64,000 bases of DNA, taken from contig OY856409.1 of the NCBI GenBank assembly GCA_963693085.1, positions 299,316,558 through 299,380,557 on the forward strand. Direction: 5' to 3'. This document shows positions 10,851 to 22,379 of this stretch, one piece after another. Positions within the stretch are counted from its first letter, which is position 1, and each line of letters begins with the position of its first letter. Source of the DNA: Alisma plantago-aquatica (taxonomy: Eukaryota > Streptophyta > Magnoliopsida > Alismatales > Alismataceae). The position numbers and the translations under genes were made by a program. A model generated the notes under the pieces. The model searched no databases. It was not told where the DNA came from and worked only from the letters and a program-made list of their open reading frames with translations.

Positions 10851-12531
10851 TGGTCTCAACCTCAAACGGTTTTGAAAACCGTTTCCATTCAATCAGTTTT
10901 GGAAACCCTAAACACCAAACGATCTTGAAGATCATTAATCATCAAATGGTTTAGAAACCATTTCTTTCCAAATGGCAACTCAAATCCAAATTTTCAACTC
11001 AATCCAAACGATCATCTTAATCTAGACGGTCAACTATCCCAAACGGTTTTGAACCCAATTCCTCAAACGATTTGCAAACTGTTTGGTCACCAAACGCTTG
11101 GTGAAACCGATTGACCAATTTTATTGGAAATCGATTGGAGTTGCAATTTTGGGAAAAGTGTCCAAGATGATGTCATCACCATCTACCTTCGTTTCTAAGG
11201 TCCACATTACTACTGATTTCATAGAATCATCCATTACAACAAGAAATTAATCAAGAAGAAAGAGAAATCAACATAACTTGTAAAATTGGAATTGAATAAT
11301 GATGTAATTGGGTCCAATTTATATAACCCGCCTTCAAAGAATGCTTCAAATCTCCAACTCCACGTCTTTAATGGTGGAAGAAGATTTCTCAACTCCACAA
11401 GGTTCGTTTCTCAAGCTTTTAAGTGAAAATGATTGGCTAGGATTGAAGATTGATTGGAGAAAAGAAGAAATCAAGCATTGATTTGTGATTTCCACCTTGA
11501 ATTTGAGGTTGAAGATGATCAAGGAGCTTACCTACAGGTTGAAGTTCGTTCCCCTGCTTCTCCTAAGTTCCCTTGTGCTCGTCCAAAGCAAGGAAGAAAG
11601 AAAATCTGAAAAAGAGTCTTTGATTGAGTGGGAAATGAAGTGTTTATAAAGGAATTTTAAGGAGAGAGAAAGTTGGAAAGAAATCCTTCAACTCCCCAAA
11701 TTGTGCCACATACTCCCCTCACTCACTTGTATATGAAGGAACCTTTATTTGCCTTTAATTCCTCTTCATTATCCACGAATTAAAGGAAAACAAATTAAGC
11801 ACCTTAACTCATATAATACTAATATCCCATATTTAGTGGATATTACTTTTTAGTTAACTAATGTGAGTGGGCTCTCCACTCACTTTGAGATATTTTCCTG
11901 CCATTGCAAGACACATGGTTGTTCATCCTTGTTATAAAATCAACCATCACATTTTGGTTGAAGGCACTTCAATTAATATATTTATTTTTGCATTAAATTG
12001 AAGTAAAGTTCCAATTATGCTTAAATCTTGATTATTTTAATACCAATATTCTCTTTCCTACAAAATGATTCAAATGAGGCGCCCCTCTCAAATTATTTTA
12101 TCTACATGATGAAAAGAATCATGAGTGACCCTCTTGAAGTGGTATTTTGCATATTGAACCCTAGGTTTTGGGTAAATTGCACATTACACCAAAACTATGT
12201 TTTAATGCACAAACATTGTTCAACTAGCTCTTTCTTGGTGCTCAGGCTTGTGGAAGCCATACCACTGCATCATATTCATTCCTATGATGCTTCAACCTTT
12301 GAGGAACAATTTATCATGTTCAATTTGCAAGTTAACCCCTCAACTTGGGTAATTTGAACTTTAGCCAAAACTAACAAAACATTGTTTCAACATTATTCAA
12401 AAAGGACTAAAATTGAAATATAAGTTCCTCTTGAGCCTTAATTACTTTTCAAAATATAAGAGCAAGTATATAATAAACCTCATTAAGAAAACATCTAGGT
12501 TTAACACATAACCTAGGTCAGGGATGTTAGA

Positions 12532-12548
12532 AATTATCCACCCCTAAT
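12532..12548 (-). promoter_or_regulatory. Polypurine tract (plus-strand primer) of gypsy element
   Basis: Directly next to the 3' LTR the minus strand reads ATTAGGGGTGGATAATT, the purine-rich form used by plant gypsy elements to prime plus-strand DNA synthesis. The position fixes the inner edge of the 3' LTR at 12531. Confidence 0.6.
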
Positions 12549-12582
12549 AGGGATTTCGTCCCCGAAATCATCAATGAAAACA

Positions 12583-15500
12583 TTAAGAGAAAAGAGAAGG
12601 GTACTTCATCCTCATCTCTTCCTCTAGTTCCCACGTAGCATCTTCAATGTCACGATGATGCCAGAGAACTTTTACAAGGCATATGTCTTTCTTTTTCTGC
12701 TTTTTGATTCTTCTATCAAGAATCAACACAGGTCCTTCAACATATGATATATCATCATTTAATTCTACCTCCACAGGTTGCAAAACTAATTCTGTGTCAG
12801 GATGACACTTTATCAACATAGAGATATGGAACACTGGGTGCAACTTATATAGTTCAGGTGGTAACTCCAGCTTATAGGCTACCTTTCCAACCTGTTCAAT
12901 GATTGGATAAGGCCCCATAAATCTAGGAGCTAACTTCCCCTTCCTTCCAAATCTAAGGACGCCTTTCCAAGGTGAGAATTTGAGATATACTTTGTCTCCA
13001 ACTTGGAATTCTAAAGGTCTTCGCCGTTTGTCGGCGTATGATTTCTATCTATCCTGTGCAATCTTTAACTGTTGTTGAATTACTTTAATCTTCTCAGTTG
13101 TCTGCTGCACTAACTCAGGACCCAAAAGTTGATATTCTCTAGTTTCATACCAACATAAAGGATACCTACAACGTATACCATATAAAGATTCATATGGTGC
13201 CATGTCAATACTGTGTTGATAGCTATTATTATAAGAAAATTCTATCAAGCTTTAGATCCCAACTTCCTACAAATTGAAGGACACATGCCCTAAGCAAATC
13301 CTCCAAAGTTTGTATGGTTCTTTCAGACTGTCCATCTGTCTGAGGGTGAAAGGCAGTACTAAACCTTAATTGTGTACCCAAAGAATTATGGAGTCACTCC
13401 CGAAAATGACTCGTGAACTGGGGACCTCTATCAGAAACAATAGTAGCTGGTACCCCGTGTAAACACACTATTTCATCTATATAGATTTGTGCAAGCTTCT
13501 CAGCAGTATAGGTTGTTTTGATGGGAATGAAATGTGATGACTTAGTCAACATATCAACTACCACCCAAATGGAATCATGACTTTTTTCTGTTGTGGGCAA
13601 ACCAACCACAAAGTCCATAGTTATGTGGTCCCATTTCCACTGTGGTATAGGTAAAGGTTGCATTATTGCTGTGGGGTTTTGATGTTCAACTTTAACATGA
13701 TGACACACCAGACACCGCATAACAAATTCAGCTACATTCTTCTTCAAACCAGGCCACCAATACATATCTTTTAAGCTATGATACATTTTGGTGTTCCCTG
13801 GATGCATTGCATACATCAAAGAATGAGCTTCCTCCAAGATTAATTTCCTCAAGTCATTGGCATCAGGTACTACCATCCTACCATGGTAACAGACTACCTG
13901 ATCCTCTGACTCATGGAAGCCATCCTGTTTCTCACTACCATACTCTGACCTTATCTGTTGAACCACAATATCAGCTTACTGTGCTTCTTTAATCTGCTGT
14001 CTCAGAGTAGGTTTTATGTGCATCTCAGCTAACAACCTGGCTAACAATGATATCTTAAGTTGTACATTGTTTTGCTTCAAGGAGATAAGCATATCTCTTT
14101 TAAAGCACACTAAGGAGTTCAACTATGCTTTATCTAAGGCCGGTGATGATGATTTCCTGCTTAGTGCATCAGCCACTACAATGGCCTTCCCTGGACAATA
14201 ATCAATTGTACAATTGTAATCCTTGATTAACTCCATCCAGTGGCGTTGTCTCATGTTCAACTCATGTTGTGAGAAGATATATTTTAAATTCTTGTGGTCT
14301 ATGAAAATCCAGAATGTTTCTCCATAGAGATAATGTCTCCAGATCTTCAAAGCATGGATCACAGCACCTAGCTCTACATCATGTGTAGGATAATTCTCCT
14401 CATGTTTCTTAAGCTGTTGAGAGGCAAAAGAAATCACTTGATTATCCTGCATCAACACACATCCTAGACCATTCTTTGATGCATCACAGAAAACTATGTA
14501 CCCCTTACCTTGCTTAGGTAACACCGGAACAGGTGCACTTGTTAACCTTTCTTTCAACAACTGGAAAGAATGTGGACACTTGTCATTCCAGACAAAAGGA
14601 ACTTCCTTCATGGTCAACTTGGTTAGGCGTAAAGCTATATAACTAAAGTTCTTAATGAGCCTCATGTAGTAGCCTGCCAGTCTAAGAAAACTATGAATCT
14701 CTGTTGGTATCTTTGGCTGTTCCCATTGCAGGACAGATTCTACTTTCTTAGGATCAACCTGAATACCTGAGGTAGATATTACATACCCTAAGAAAGAAAC
14801 TTCTGGTAACTAGAACTCACATTTTCTAAACTTAGCATACAACTTATGCTCTCTTAGAAAAGTTAAAGCCCGATGGAGATGCTGCTCATGCTATTGAGCA
14901 TCTCTACTGTATACCAAGATATCATCTATGAAGACTACTGTGAACTGATCCAGAAAAGGTCAAAAGATTCTATTCATGAGTTGCATGAATGCAGCTAGAG
15001 CATTAGTTAGTCCAAATTACATAACTATGAACTCATAGTGACCATACCTTGTCCTAAAGGAAGACTTAGGTATGTCACTTTCCTTGATACGAACTGATGA
15101 TATCCCGACTTTAGATCTATCTTAGAGAAAATAGTTGCACCACTCAATTGATCAAATAGGTCATCGATCCTTGGAAAAGGATACTTGTTCTTTATAGTTA
15201 CTTTATTTAACTGTCTATAATCAATGCATAACTGCATCGATCCGTCCTTCTTCTTAACAAAGAGAACCGGAGCACCCCATGGTGAAGTACTCGGTCAGAT
15301 AAAACCTTTCTCAAGAAACTCCTACAGTTGTTTCTTGAGCTCTACCATCTCAGCAGGTGCCATTCTATATGGTGTTTGTGCTATGGGTTACATGCCCAGG
15401 ATTAGATTAATCTCAAAATCAATTTCTCGGGGTGGAGTAATACCTGGAAGTTCCCCAGGAAACACATCTTCAAACTCCCTAATTATTGAAACTTTAGGAA

Positions 15501-15980
15501 GTTTAGGGCTCTCCATTGTGGTATCTACCACATGAGCTAAGAATGCAAGGCACCCTTGTCTCATTAGCTTTTCATCTACCATAGCTGACATAAGATAGGT
15601 TGGAAGAATCTTTCTGTCTCCCTAAAAGATCCATGTATCACTTTCATCTGTGAACACAACCTGCTTGGAACTACAATCCAAGACAACTTTATACTTTTCT
15701 AGGGTGTCCATCCCAAGAATTATATCAAACCCATGCATCTCAGTGGTATGAGATCCACATGAATGTGATGTTCAGAAAAGGAAAGAATGCAGGGAGAACA
15801 TACCTCCTGCAACACTGCAAATCCAAGCAAAGGAGTTTCTAACAATAATCTATTTGCTCTATGATTGACAATCATATTGCATCCCAGAATCACTTCTCGA
15901 GTGATAAAGGAATGCGTAACACCTGGATCAATTAAAATAGATATGAAGTAGGATGTAGACATATTAGAATGAAGTAATCC
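12583..15980 (-). pseudogene. Gypsy pol: PR, RT, RNase H, integrase, chromodomain; broken
   Basis: Pol polyprotein of the gypsy element. Domains on the minus strand: aspartic protease 'ILIDPGVTHSFI' (~15930; family I-D-S-G-A-T-H-S-F, Ser replaced by Pro); RT '[20 protein letters not shown]' and '[18 protein letters not shown]' (15237-15100), catalytic 'VFIDDILVY' (~14920); RNase H '[17 protein letters not shown]' to 'ADALSRK' (14500-14140); integrase HHCC 'HPGNTKMYHSLKDMYWWPGLK...CLVCHHVK' (13810-13690), core 'WDHITMDFVVGLP' and 'IVSDRGPQFTSHF' (13650-13400); GPY/F 'KLELPPELYKLHPVFHISML' (12880-12800); chromodomain-like 'VKVLWHHRDIEDATWE' (12660-12610). Several stops and frameshifts (near 15095, 14120, 13390, 13250, 13045, 12918) make it non-functional. 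Confidence 0.9.
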
Positions 15981-15984
15981 CATC

Positions 15985-17240
15985 TGACCTGTCACAAATT
16001 GAGGGTTGACTACTACATCAGGTTGATTCATTGCATAGAACCTCATAGTTGCTTGTTGTTGACCCTGTGCTCGGTTGTTGGGTGTCAATGAACCAGCTTG
16101 GGATGCTTGTCCACGTCCTCTAGTGCCACTAGAAAACTACCTCCTTTGTGAGCCTTGTTGACTCTACCTCAGAGGTTGATTCACCATTGTGTTCCCAACT
16201 GGACAATCCTTTCCTAGATGTCCTATTTTTCTGCATAGGTAACAGACCCTGGCCTCAGAATTGGATATGTGAGGTACAGTCACCGATGTTGATGTTGTAC
16301 TGGGGGCTCTATTCGGAACAAAACTACGACCCCTACCCCTACTTGACATCCATTGCATCTGGGTATTGAATCTTAATGGTGCTACCAGTGTAAAAAATCT
16401 CGTCTTCTTAAAACTTTCAGATCTTTGTTCTTGGAATTGAGGGTAGACCTTCTTACCATTGGTCTGTCGTTTCTTGATTATAGACCTTTCTATCCTCCTC
16501 ATGGACTCGACAAAAGTTGCAGACCTCTCCCTATTCTCTAAAGCAGACACAAGAGTGGTCAACTCAGCGTTTAACCCCTTCTCAAAATGTCAAATTCTTT
16601 CCTCATCATTTATTCCCATATGTGGACAAAACCGCAAAAGCTCCATGAACTTAGCCTCATACTCGCTAATGTTCATCTTTCCTTGCCTGATCCTCTCAAA
16701 TTGAGATATCTTCTCATCTAGGTAAGTCTTAGGGAAGTATCTAATGACGAATTGTCATCAGAATACCTCCCATCCAACTTCTTCACCTGGCCTCTTGACC
16801 TCCTCAATCATCCACCAATGGCCAACACTCCCCTTTAGAAGGTATACAACATGCCTTACCTTCTCAGCTTCAGGAATATCAAGGATCCTAAAAGCCTTCT
16901 CCACCTCCATCAGCCACAAATCAACATATGTTGGATTAGCTGTACCAGCATAATCTATGGCTCCAACCCAGTGAAGTCTTTCAAAAGTCTTGCCAGCTCC
17001 ATGTCCATCATGGTGGGCTGGTGCCCTAGGTGCATGTGGTGGCATTTTGTCTGCCATGTGTGTCATGGTCACCATAAATTGGCCGAACAGGGTATGGAAG
17101 GCTAGATTCTCTATCATAGCTGGGTCAAATTGGGGATGTTCAGGTACTGGCACCTCCCTAACTTGATCCCTTGCACCTCCTCCTAGTGCAGCAACGCTGC
17201 TCTCAACAACATGTTCTTCATGTAATCCAGACATCTTCAA
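15985..17240 (-). pseudogene. Gypsy gag with zinc knuckle, broken
   Basis: Gag forms the virus-like particle core. From the start at 17240 the protein runs through a Gly/Ala-rich lead, then 'FERLHWVGAIDYAGTANPTYVDLWLMEVEKAF' -type retrotransposon gag sequence (16985-16890; key residues W-V-E-K-F) and 'HVVYLLKGSVGHWW' (16850-16810). A frame break near 16758 follows. The knuckle C-x2-C-x4-H-x4-C (CYLCRKIGHLGKDC) lies at 16250-16205 in the piece 16562-16164. The order gag-knuckle-protease is that of chromoviruses. Inactive. Confidence 0.85.
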
Positions 17241-17342
17241 GTTCTTCTTCTCCTATATGAGCAGAAGATACTATCAGATAAACTGGAAGACACTTAGAAC
17301 AGACTCAACAACTTAATGCTATGTCTCTGTAGGCTCAGTGAA

Positions 17343-17360
17343 CCTAGAGCTGTGATACCA
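17343..17360 (-). promoter_or_regulatory. Primer binding site, initiator tRNA-Met type
   Basis: The minus strand reads TGGTATCACAGCTCTAGG, close to the plant PBS TGGTATCAGAGCC that pairs with the 3' end of initiator tRNA-Met. It lies seven bases inside the 5' LTR edge at 17368, as expected. Two substitutions versus the usual form fit the age of the element. Confidence 0.75.
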
Positions 17361-19199
17361 CTAAACATGTGATGCCCAACTCATGAAAACATGATTTACT
17401 TAAGCAGAAGCATTCGTTAGCAGCGGATTACTGAAATTCACTAAAAATCAAAACCTTTTTACAAAGAGACCCATACATTGGAAAACTCTTTCAAAAAGAA
17501 CCAAAGTAAATTAATTACATACTGGTTCACAAGTACATGTCCTGTACCATCTCTTTTTGAGAATTACAAGCATCAACTACCCTATTAAAACTATACATAG
17601 GCGATACAAGGACATTGAGGCACTAAGCCAAAATCTCAGATCGATTCTTTAAAGTATTAACTACTAACTCCAAGGACCTGAGAGTATAGAGACGACACAT
17701 AGGACTCAATTTATACATATACAAGACTTGACAGCCAGTGTCTCCACATAAGAAAATCATTGTTGTTCCTGTTGTTGATGTTGCTACTCTTTCCTTGCTC
17801 TAGGGTTTCTGCTTCCTCGTCCGCGTCTACCTAAAAAGTGTTGGAGACCAACAGAGTGAGACTCAGTCCCAGCGAGAGATATAACTCTCTGCCAAAAACA
17901 TTATTATTACAGTTTATTAAAATAGAACTGAGCAGAGGAATCATATATATACAACAGCAGATGAATTATTGTCAAAACAGATAAGAGCATTATTCTTAAT
18001 CAAAGCATTTCATCTATAAGCATCATGCCATTTATTCAAGAATGAATATGAACAACATGTATACTATTTATCCTTCTAAGATATGTTAAATAATGATAAC
18101 ATCATCCAATGATTATCGTATTTCATCCTTAAGAAAATGTGCTACATGACTAATTACATTTTACAATCATTCTGAATTAATTCCCTGAAGAGATGAAGTA
18201 TATCGTTCATACTCCAATCGACCACGGTTACGTTAAGCATTGGTACCAGACAAGGTCAATGGAAGATCCGGACTCCAAGACCTCATCTTTCTCGGTTAGT
18301 GCGATATTATATGGTAGAGACATCATGTGTCAAACTGCAATTAGCTTTCCAGGGTATATTGGCATCTTTGGTATAGAGTTATAGACACAACATATACTCT
18401 CTTCAGGCTTAGATCACACATCTAATGCTTGATATTATTTTGTGGAGTCATGACATGTAGCCATACTCTTTTTAGGGTTATGGCACACAACCTATCCTGT
18501 ACATAGGTGATAACACACAGTCATCCCTACATGGCATAATGATATAATTGCCCATTTACCCCCACATATTCAAAAATATGTGTTCCGAGTTTAACTCGTT
18601 TCACCATTCAGCAAATTCTGACGCTGATGGATCTATGGTCAGGGCAACTACATTATATGACATCAATTGATTAATTAAGCGTATTACCATATTCTTTTAG
18701 CATCAAACAAGTTTCCAAACACTAAATATTATGACAATTGCTACAAAGAATGGGTAATACTTTCATGAAGTATTGTTCAACTCTTTAATAAAGTATTGGG
18801 ATCTTAATCCCTCATCTCATCAGGTACATTTCCATTTCTTAACAAGTTCATCATCATGATTATAGAATATGGGTATTCAAAACCCTCAGTTTATCATAGA
18901 ATACTTGTTACCACTTATCATGTAACTTAATACCTTCAGGTCATCTGACCAGGGTAATCATGATTCTTGCTACAGAAGCATTCTACATAGCTCATAAAGC
19001 TCATTTCACCTCTTGTTACCTCTTAGTAGGCAACAAGGCATATTATGGCTCATTAACAACTTTAATAAAAGAAACATCATAGCTCATACCTAGCTATGTT
19101 CATCTTCTCATGATACCTGCATGGTTAGTACTTCATGATCACAGTTATAATGCTTACATATCAGCATCATGCAACACAAAGTAATACCACTATTCCCTT

Positions 19200-19690
19200 T
19201 TTAGGGTTAGGGTTTCCATTTCATGTTAATAAGAGATACTCATCCTATTATTCCACATTAGGGTTATGATTTATCATCATATTGCCCAAAATTAGGGTTT
19301 TGTACATTATAACCCAAAATTAGGGTTTCTCATACCTTTACCCTATTTTAGGGTTTAAAAACACATCACATCACCCTATATTAGGGATTTACATATTATT
19401 ACCTTGAATTAGGGTTTCTCACCACATTTCCCCAAATTAGGGTTTTATGTAGCTTTAACCAAAATTAGGGTTTCACATTCCATTACCCATAATTATGGTT
19501 TACTATTCATCTCAATTAGGATTTACATTCAATTACCCATAATTAGGGTTTACATCATCCCAATTTGGGTTTACATTATCCCCCTAAATTACGGTTTCAC
19601 TCAGAATTTCCTTAAATTAGGGGATGGGTTCATCAATCACCTCAATTAGCGTTTCATGATCTCTTTATCAAGGATCATACCCTAATTACA
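19200..19690. repeat. Telomere-motif (TTAGGGTTT) array in 5' LTR
   Basis: Same architecture as 9668-10090. Around 19495-19600 this copy has extra units ('ctcaattaggatttacattcaa' and 'cccaatttgggtttacattatcc' types) not seen in the other LTR, so the array changed length after insertion or during reverse transcription. Confidence 0.8.
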
Positions 19691-20189
19691 TATTTAATTC
19701 ATTTTGAATGTGTTGAGGCTTTATTCCTACTTGATTATTATACATGTATGAATTTCTCTCTCTCATCCTCTCTAGGACGTTCATTACTCCAATCTCTATT
19801 AGATTGAGTTAATCATGTATTCAAAAACATACATTTAAGGTTAGCTTGTGTGTTGAGTTGTTGCTTCCATAAATATCAAAGGTTAACCCTACCAGGTTTA
19901 CCAATCAATTAAGTACATTATGGATTCAACCTTTTCACTTACCTTTGGTAATCATTGGGTACCGAGTTTATTACCTTCCTAGGTAGAAAATGTATAAATC
20001 ATCTAAGTTCATTAAATATGCTTCCTCTGTAATCATCATTGAGGTACTTTATAAGTACTCAATTAGTTTTGTAGTTAATTGAACCTTCAAATGATTAGAA
20101 ATCATTTAATCCATTAATTGGGCTTGATCAAATTGAACCATCAAAGGGTTTTGACCAAATTAAACTTTCAAATGAGTTTGCTTAAGTTG

Positions 20190-20400
20190 GATCTCCAAAT
20201 AGTTTTGATCAAACATGCCCAAACGGTTTTGAACAATCATGTCCAAACGGTTTTGATCAAACATGCCCAAACAATTTTGAACAATCATGTCCAAACAGTT
20301 TTGATCAAACATGCTTAAACAGTTTTGAACAATCATGTCCAAAGGGTTTTGATCAAACATGTCCAAACGGTTTGATCAAAAATGTCCAAACGATTTGAGA
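20190..20400. repeat. AAACGG-type tandem repeat in 5' LTR
   Basis: Counterpart of 10608-10850, with about seven or eight 22-23 base units and point differences. Scattered AAACGGTC(A) motifs follow to about 20690, including a short run of 'aactcaatccaaacggtc'-like units at 20545-20635 that is longer than in the 3' LTR. Confidence 0.8.
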
Positions 20401-22114
20401 CCATTTAGACCTCCAAACAGTCTTGGTCTCAACCTCAAAAGGTTTTGAAAACTGTTTCCATTCAATCGGTTTTGGAAACCCTAAACACCAAACGATCTTG
20501 AAGATCGTTAATCATCAAATGGTTTAGAAATCTTTTCTTTCCAAACGGTCAACTCAAATCCAAATGGTCAACTCAAATCCAAACGGTCAACTCAATCCAA
20601 ATGGTCAACTTAATCCAAAAAGTCAACTGTCCCAAATGGTTTTGAACCCAATTCCTCAAACGGTTTGCAAATCGTTTGGTCAGTTAAATTGATTGACCAA
20701 TTTTATTGGAAACCGATTGGAGTTGCAATTTTGGGAAAAGTGTCCAAGATTATGTCATCATCATCTACCTTCATTTCTAAGGTTCACATTACTGCTGATT
20801 TTATAGAATCATCCATTACAACAAGCAATTAATCAAGAAGAAGGAAAAATCAACATACCTTGTAAAATTGGAATTGAATAATGATGTAATTGGGTTCAAG
20901 TTATATAACCCAACTTCAAAGAATGCTTCAAAACTCCAACTCCACGTATTTAATGGTGGAAGAAGCTTTCTCAACTCCACAAGTTTCGTTCCTCAAGCTT
21001 TTGAGTGAAAAAGATTGGCTAGGATTGAAGATTGATTGGAGAAAAGAAGAAATCAAGCATTGATTTCTGATTTCCACCATGAATTCGAGGTTGAAGATGA
21101 TCAAGGAGCTTACCTAGAGGTTGAAGTTCGTTCCCCTGCTTCTCCTAAGTTCCCTTGTGCTCGTCCAAAGCAAGGAAGAAAGAAAATCCGAAAAAGAGTA
21201 TTTGGTTGAGTGGGAAATGAAGTGTTTATAAAGGAATTTCAAGGAGAGAGAAAGCTGAAAAGAAATCCTTCAATTCCCCAAATTGTGCCACATACTCCCC
21301 TAACTCCCTTGTATACGAAGGCACCTTTCTTTTCCTTTAATTCCTCTTCATTATCCCCGAATTAAAGGAAAACAAATTAAGCACTTTAATTCATATAATA
21401 CTAATATCCCATATTTAGTGGATATTACTTTTTAGTTAACTAATGTGAGTGGGATCTCCACTCACTTTGAGATATTTTCGTGTCATTGCAAGGCACATGG
21501 TCGTTCATCCTTGTTATAAAATAAACCATCACATTTTGTTTGAAGGCACTTCAATTAATATATTTATTTTTGCATTAAATTGAAGTAAAGTTCCAATTAT
21601 GCTTAAATCTTGATTATTTTAATACCAAGATTCTCTTTCCTCCAAAATGATTCAAATGAGGCGCCCCTATCAAATTATTTTCTCTAAATGATGCCAAGAA
21701 TCATGAGGGACCCTCTTGAAGTGGTATTTTTCATATTGAACCCTAGGTTTTGGGTAAATTTGACATTACACCAAAACTAGGTTTTAATGCACAAACATTG
21801 CTCAACTAGCTCTTTCTTTGTGCTCAGGCTTGTGGAAGCCATACCACTACTTCATATTCATTCCTATGATGATTCAACCTCTGAGTAACATTTCATCATG
21901 TACAATTTGCAAGTTAACCCCTCAACTTGGGTAATTTGCACTTTAGCCAAAACTAACAAAACATTGTTTCAACATTATTCAAAAAGGACTAAAATTGAAA
22001 TATAAGTTCCTCTTAAGCCTTAATTACTTTTCAAAAGATAAGAGCAAGCATATAATCAACCTCATTAAGCAAAACATCTAGGGTTAACACATAACCCAGG
22101 TTAGGGATGTCACA

Positions 22115-22353
22115 AATATAGTCCTACTAGATCTATAAGGTTCCTGTGTTACATGAGGAACTTGAGATTTCACAACAATTTGTGACTCTTCATGTTCCTT
22201 TTGTACCTCTATAGGTTCAATGTTATCCTATTAGTATCAAAAATCTTTGAGATCTACTTTCTTTCCACTTATTCCTTTGGAAATAAATTCCTTTTCTAGG
22301 AATACAACATCCCTGGCAACAAACACTTTGTGGTCAGATGGAGTATCAAAGTA
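22115..22353 (-). pseudogene. Copia polyprotein middle piece (integrase-RT linker)
   Basis: This short piece of the copia polyprotein lies between the gypsy and LINE insertions. The minus strand reads 'DHKVFVARDVVFLEKEFI' (22340-22285) followed by 'KVDLKDF' and 'PYRSSRTI' (~22130), the usual C-terminal integrase/linker sequence before RT. It continues in frame into 34989 on one side and matches the start of 7843 on the other. A stop lies near 22235. Confidence 0.85.
22336..22353. repeat. Target site duplication, left copy (LINE at 22354)
   Basis: AGATGGAGTATCAAAGTA occurs here and again, perfectly, at 34971-34988 immediately after the A-tail of the LINE. It is copia coding sequence duplicated by the LINE insertion. 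Confidence 0.95.
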
Positions 22354-22379
22354 ATATGGATAGATAATGGGGAAATGAT

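Larger units (their letters stand above)
7844..12531 (-). repeat. 3' LTR of the gypsy element
   Basis: About 4.69 kb, collinear over its whole length with 17368-22114. It contains, left to right, a near-unique section, a telomere-motif array (9668-10090), an AAACGG-type tandem array (10608-11100) and an AT-rich end with a terminal GGGATGTTAGA (mutated from GGGATGTCACA). The ORFs inside (for example 10545-10928) are translations of tandem repeats and not genes. Confidence 0.9.
7844..22114 (-). mobile_element. Ty3/gypsy chromovirus (Tekay/Del-like) with 4.7-kb LTRs
   Basis: Complete but decayed LTR retrotransposon on the minus strand. The 5' LTR is 17368-22114, the internal region 12532-17367, and the 3' LTR 7844-12531. 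Plus-strand ends read TGTGACG.../...TGTCACA, the TG...CA form. The flanking 5-mers are AATGT (7839-7843) and AATAT (22115-22119), one mismatch, consistent with an aged target duplication. Domain order gag-PR-RT-RH-IN plus a C-terminal chromodomain-like segment and the very long LTRs point to the Tekay/Del group. Ten differences appear in the first 88 aligned LTR bases, so it is not recent. Confidence 0.9.
17368..22114 (-). repeat. 5' LTR of the gypsy element
   Basis: About 4.75 kb, the partner of 7844-12531 and slightly longer because of extra telomere-motif units near 19500-19600. Terminal bases are TGTGATGCCC... and ...GGGATGTCACA on the plus strand, that is, TGTGACATCCC at the 5' end in element orientation. 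It holds the telomere-motif array (19200-19690) and the AAACGG array (20190-20700). Confidence 0.9.

Noticed and set aside
10545..10928. Open reading frame rich in 'HVQTVLIKHAQTVLNN'
   Set aside because: It is only the translation of the 22-23 base tandem repeat in the LTR.
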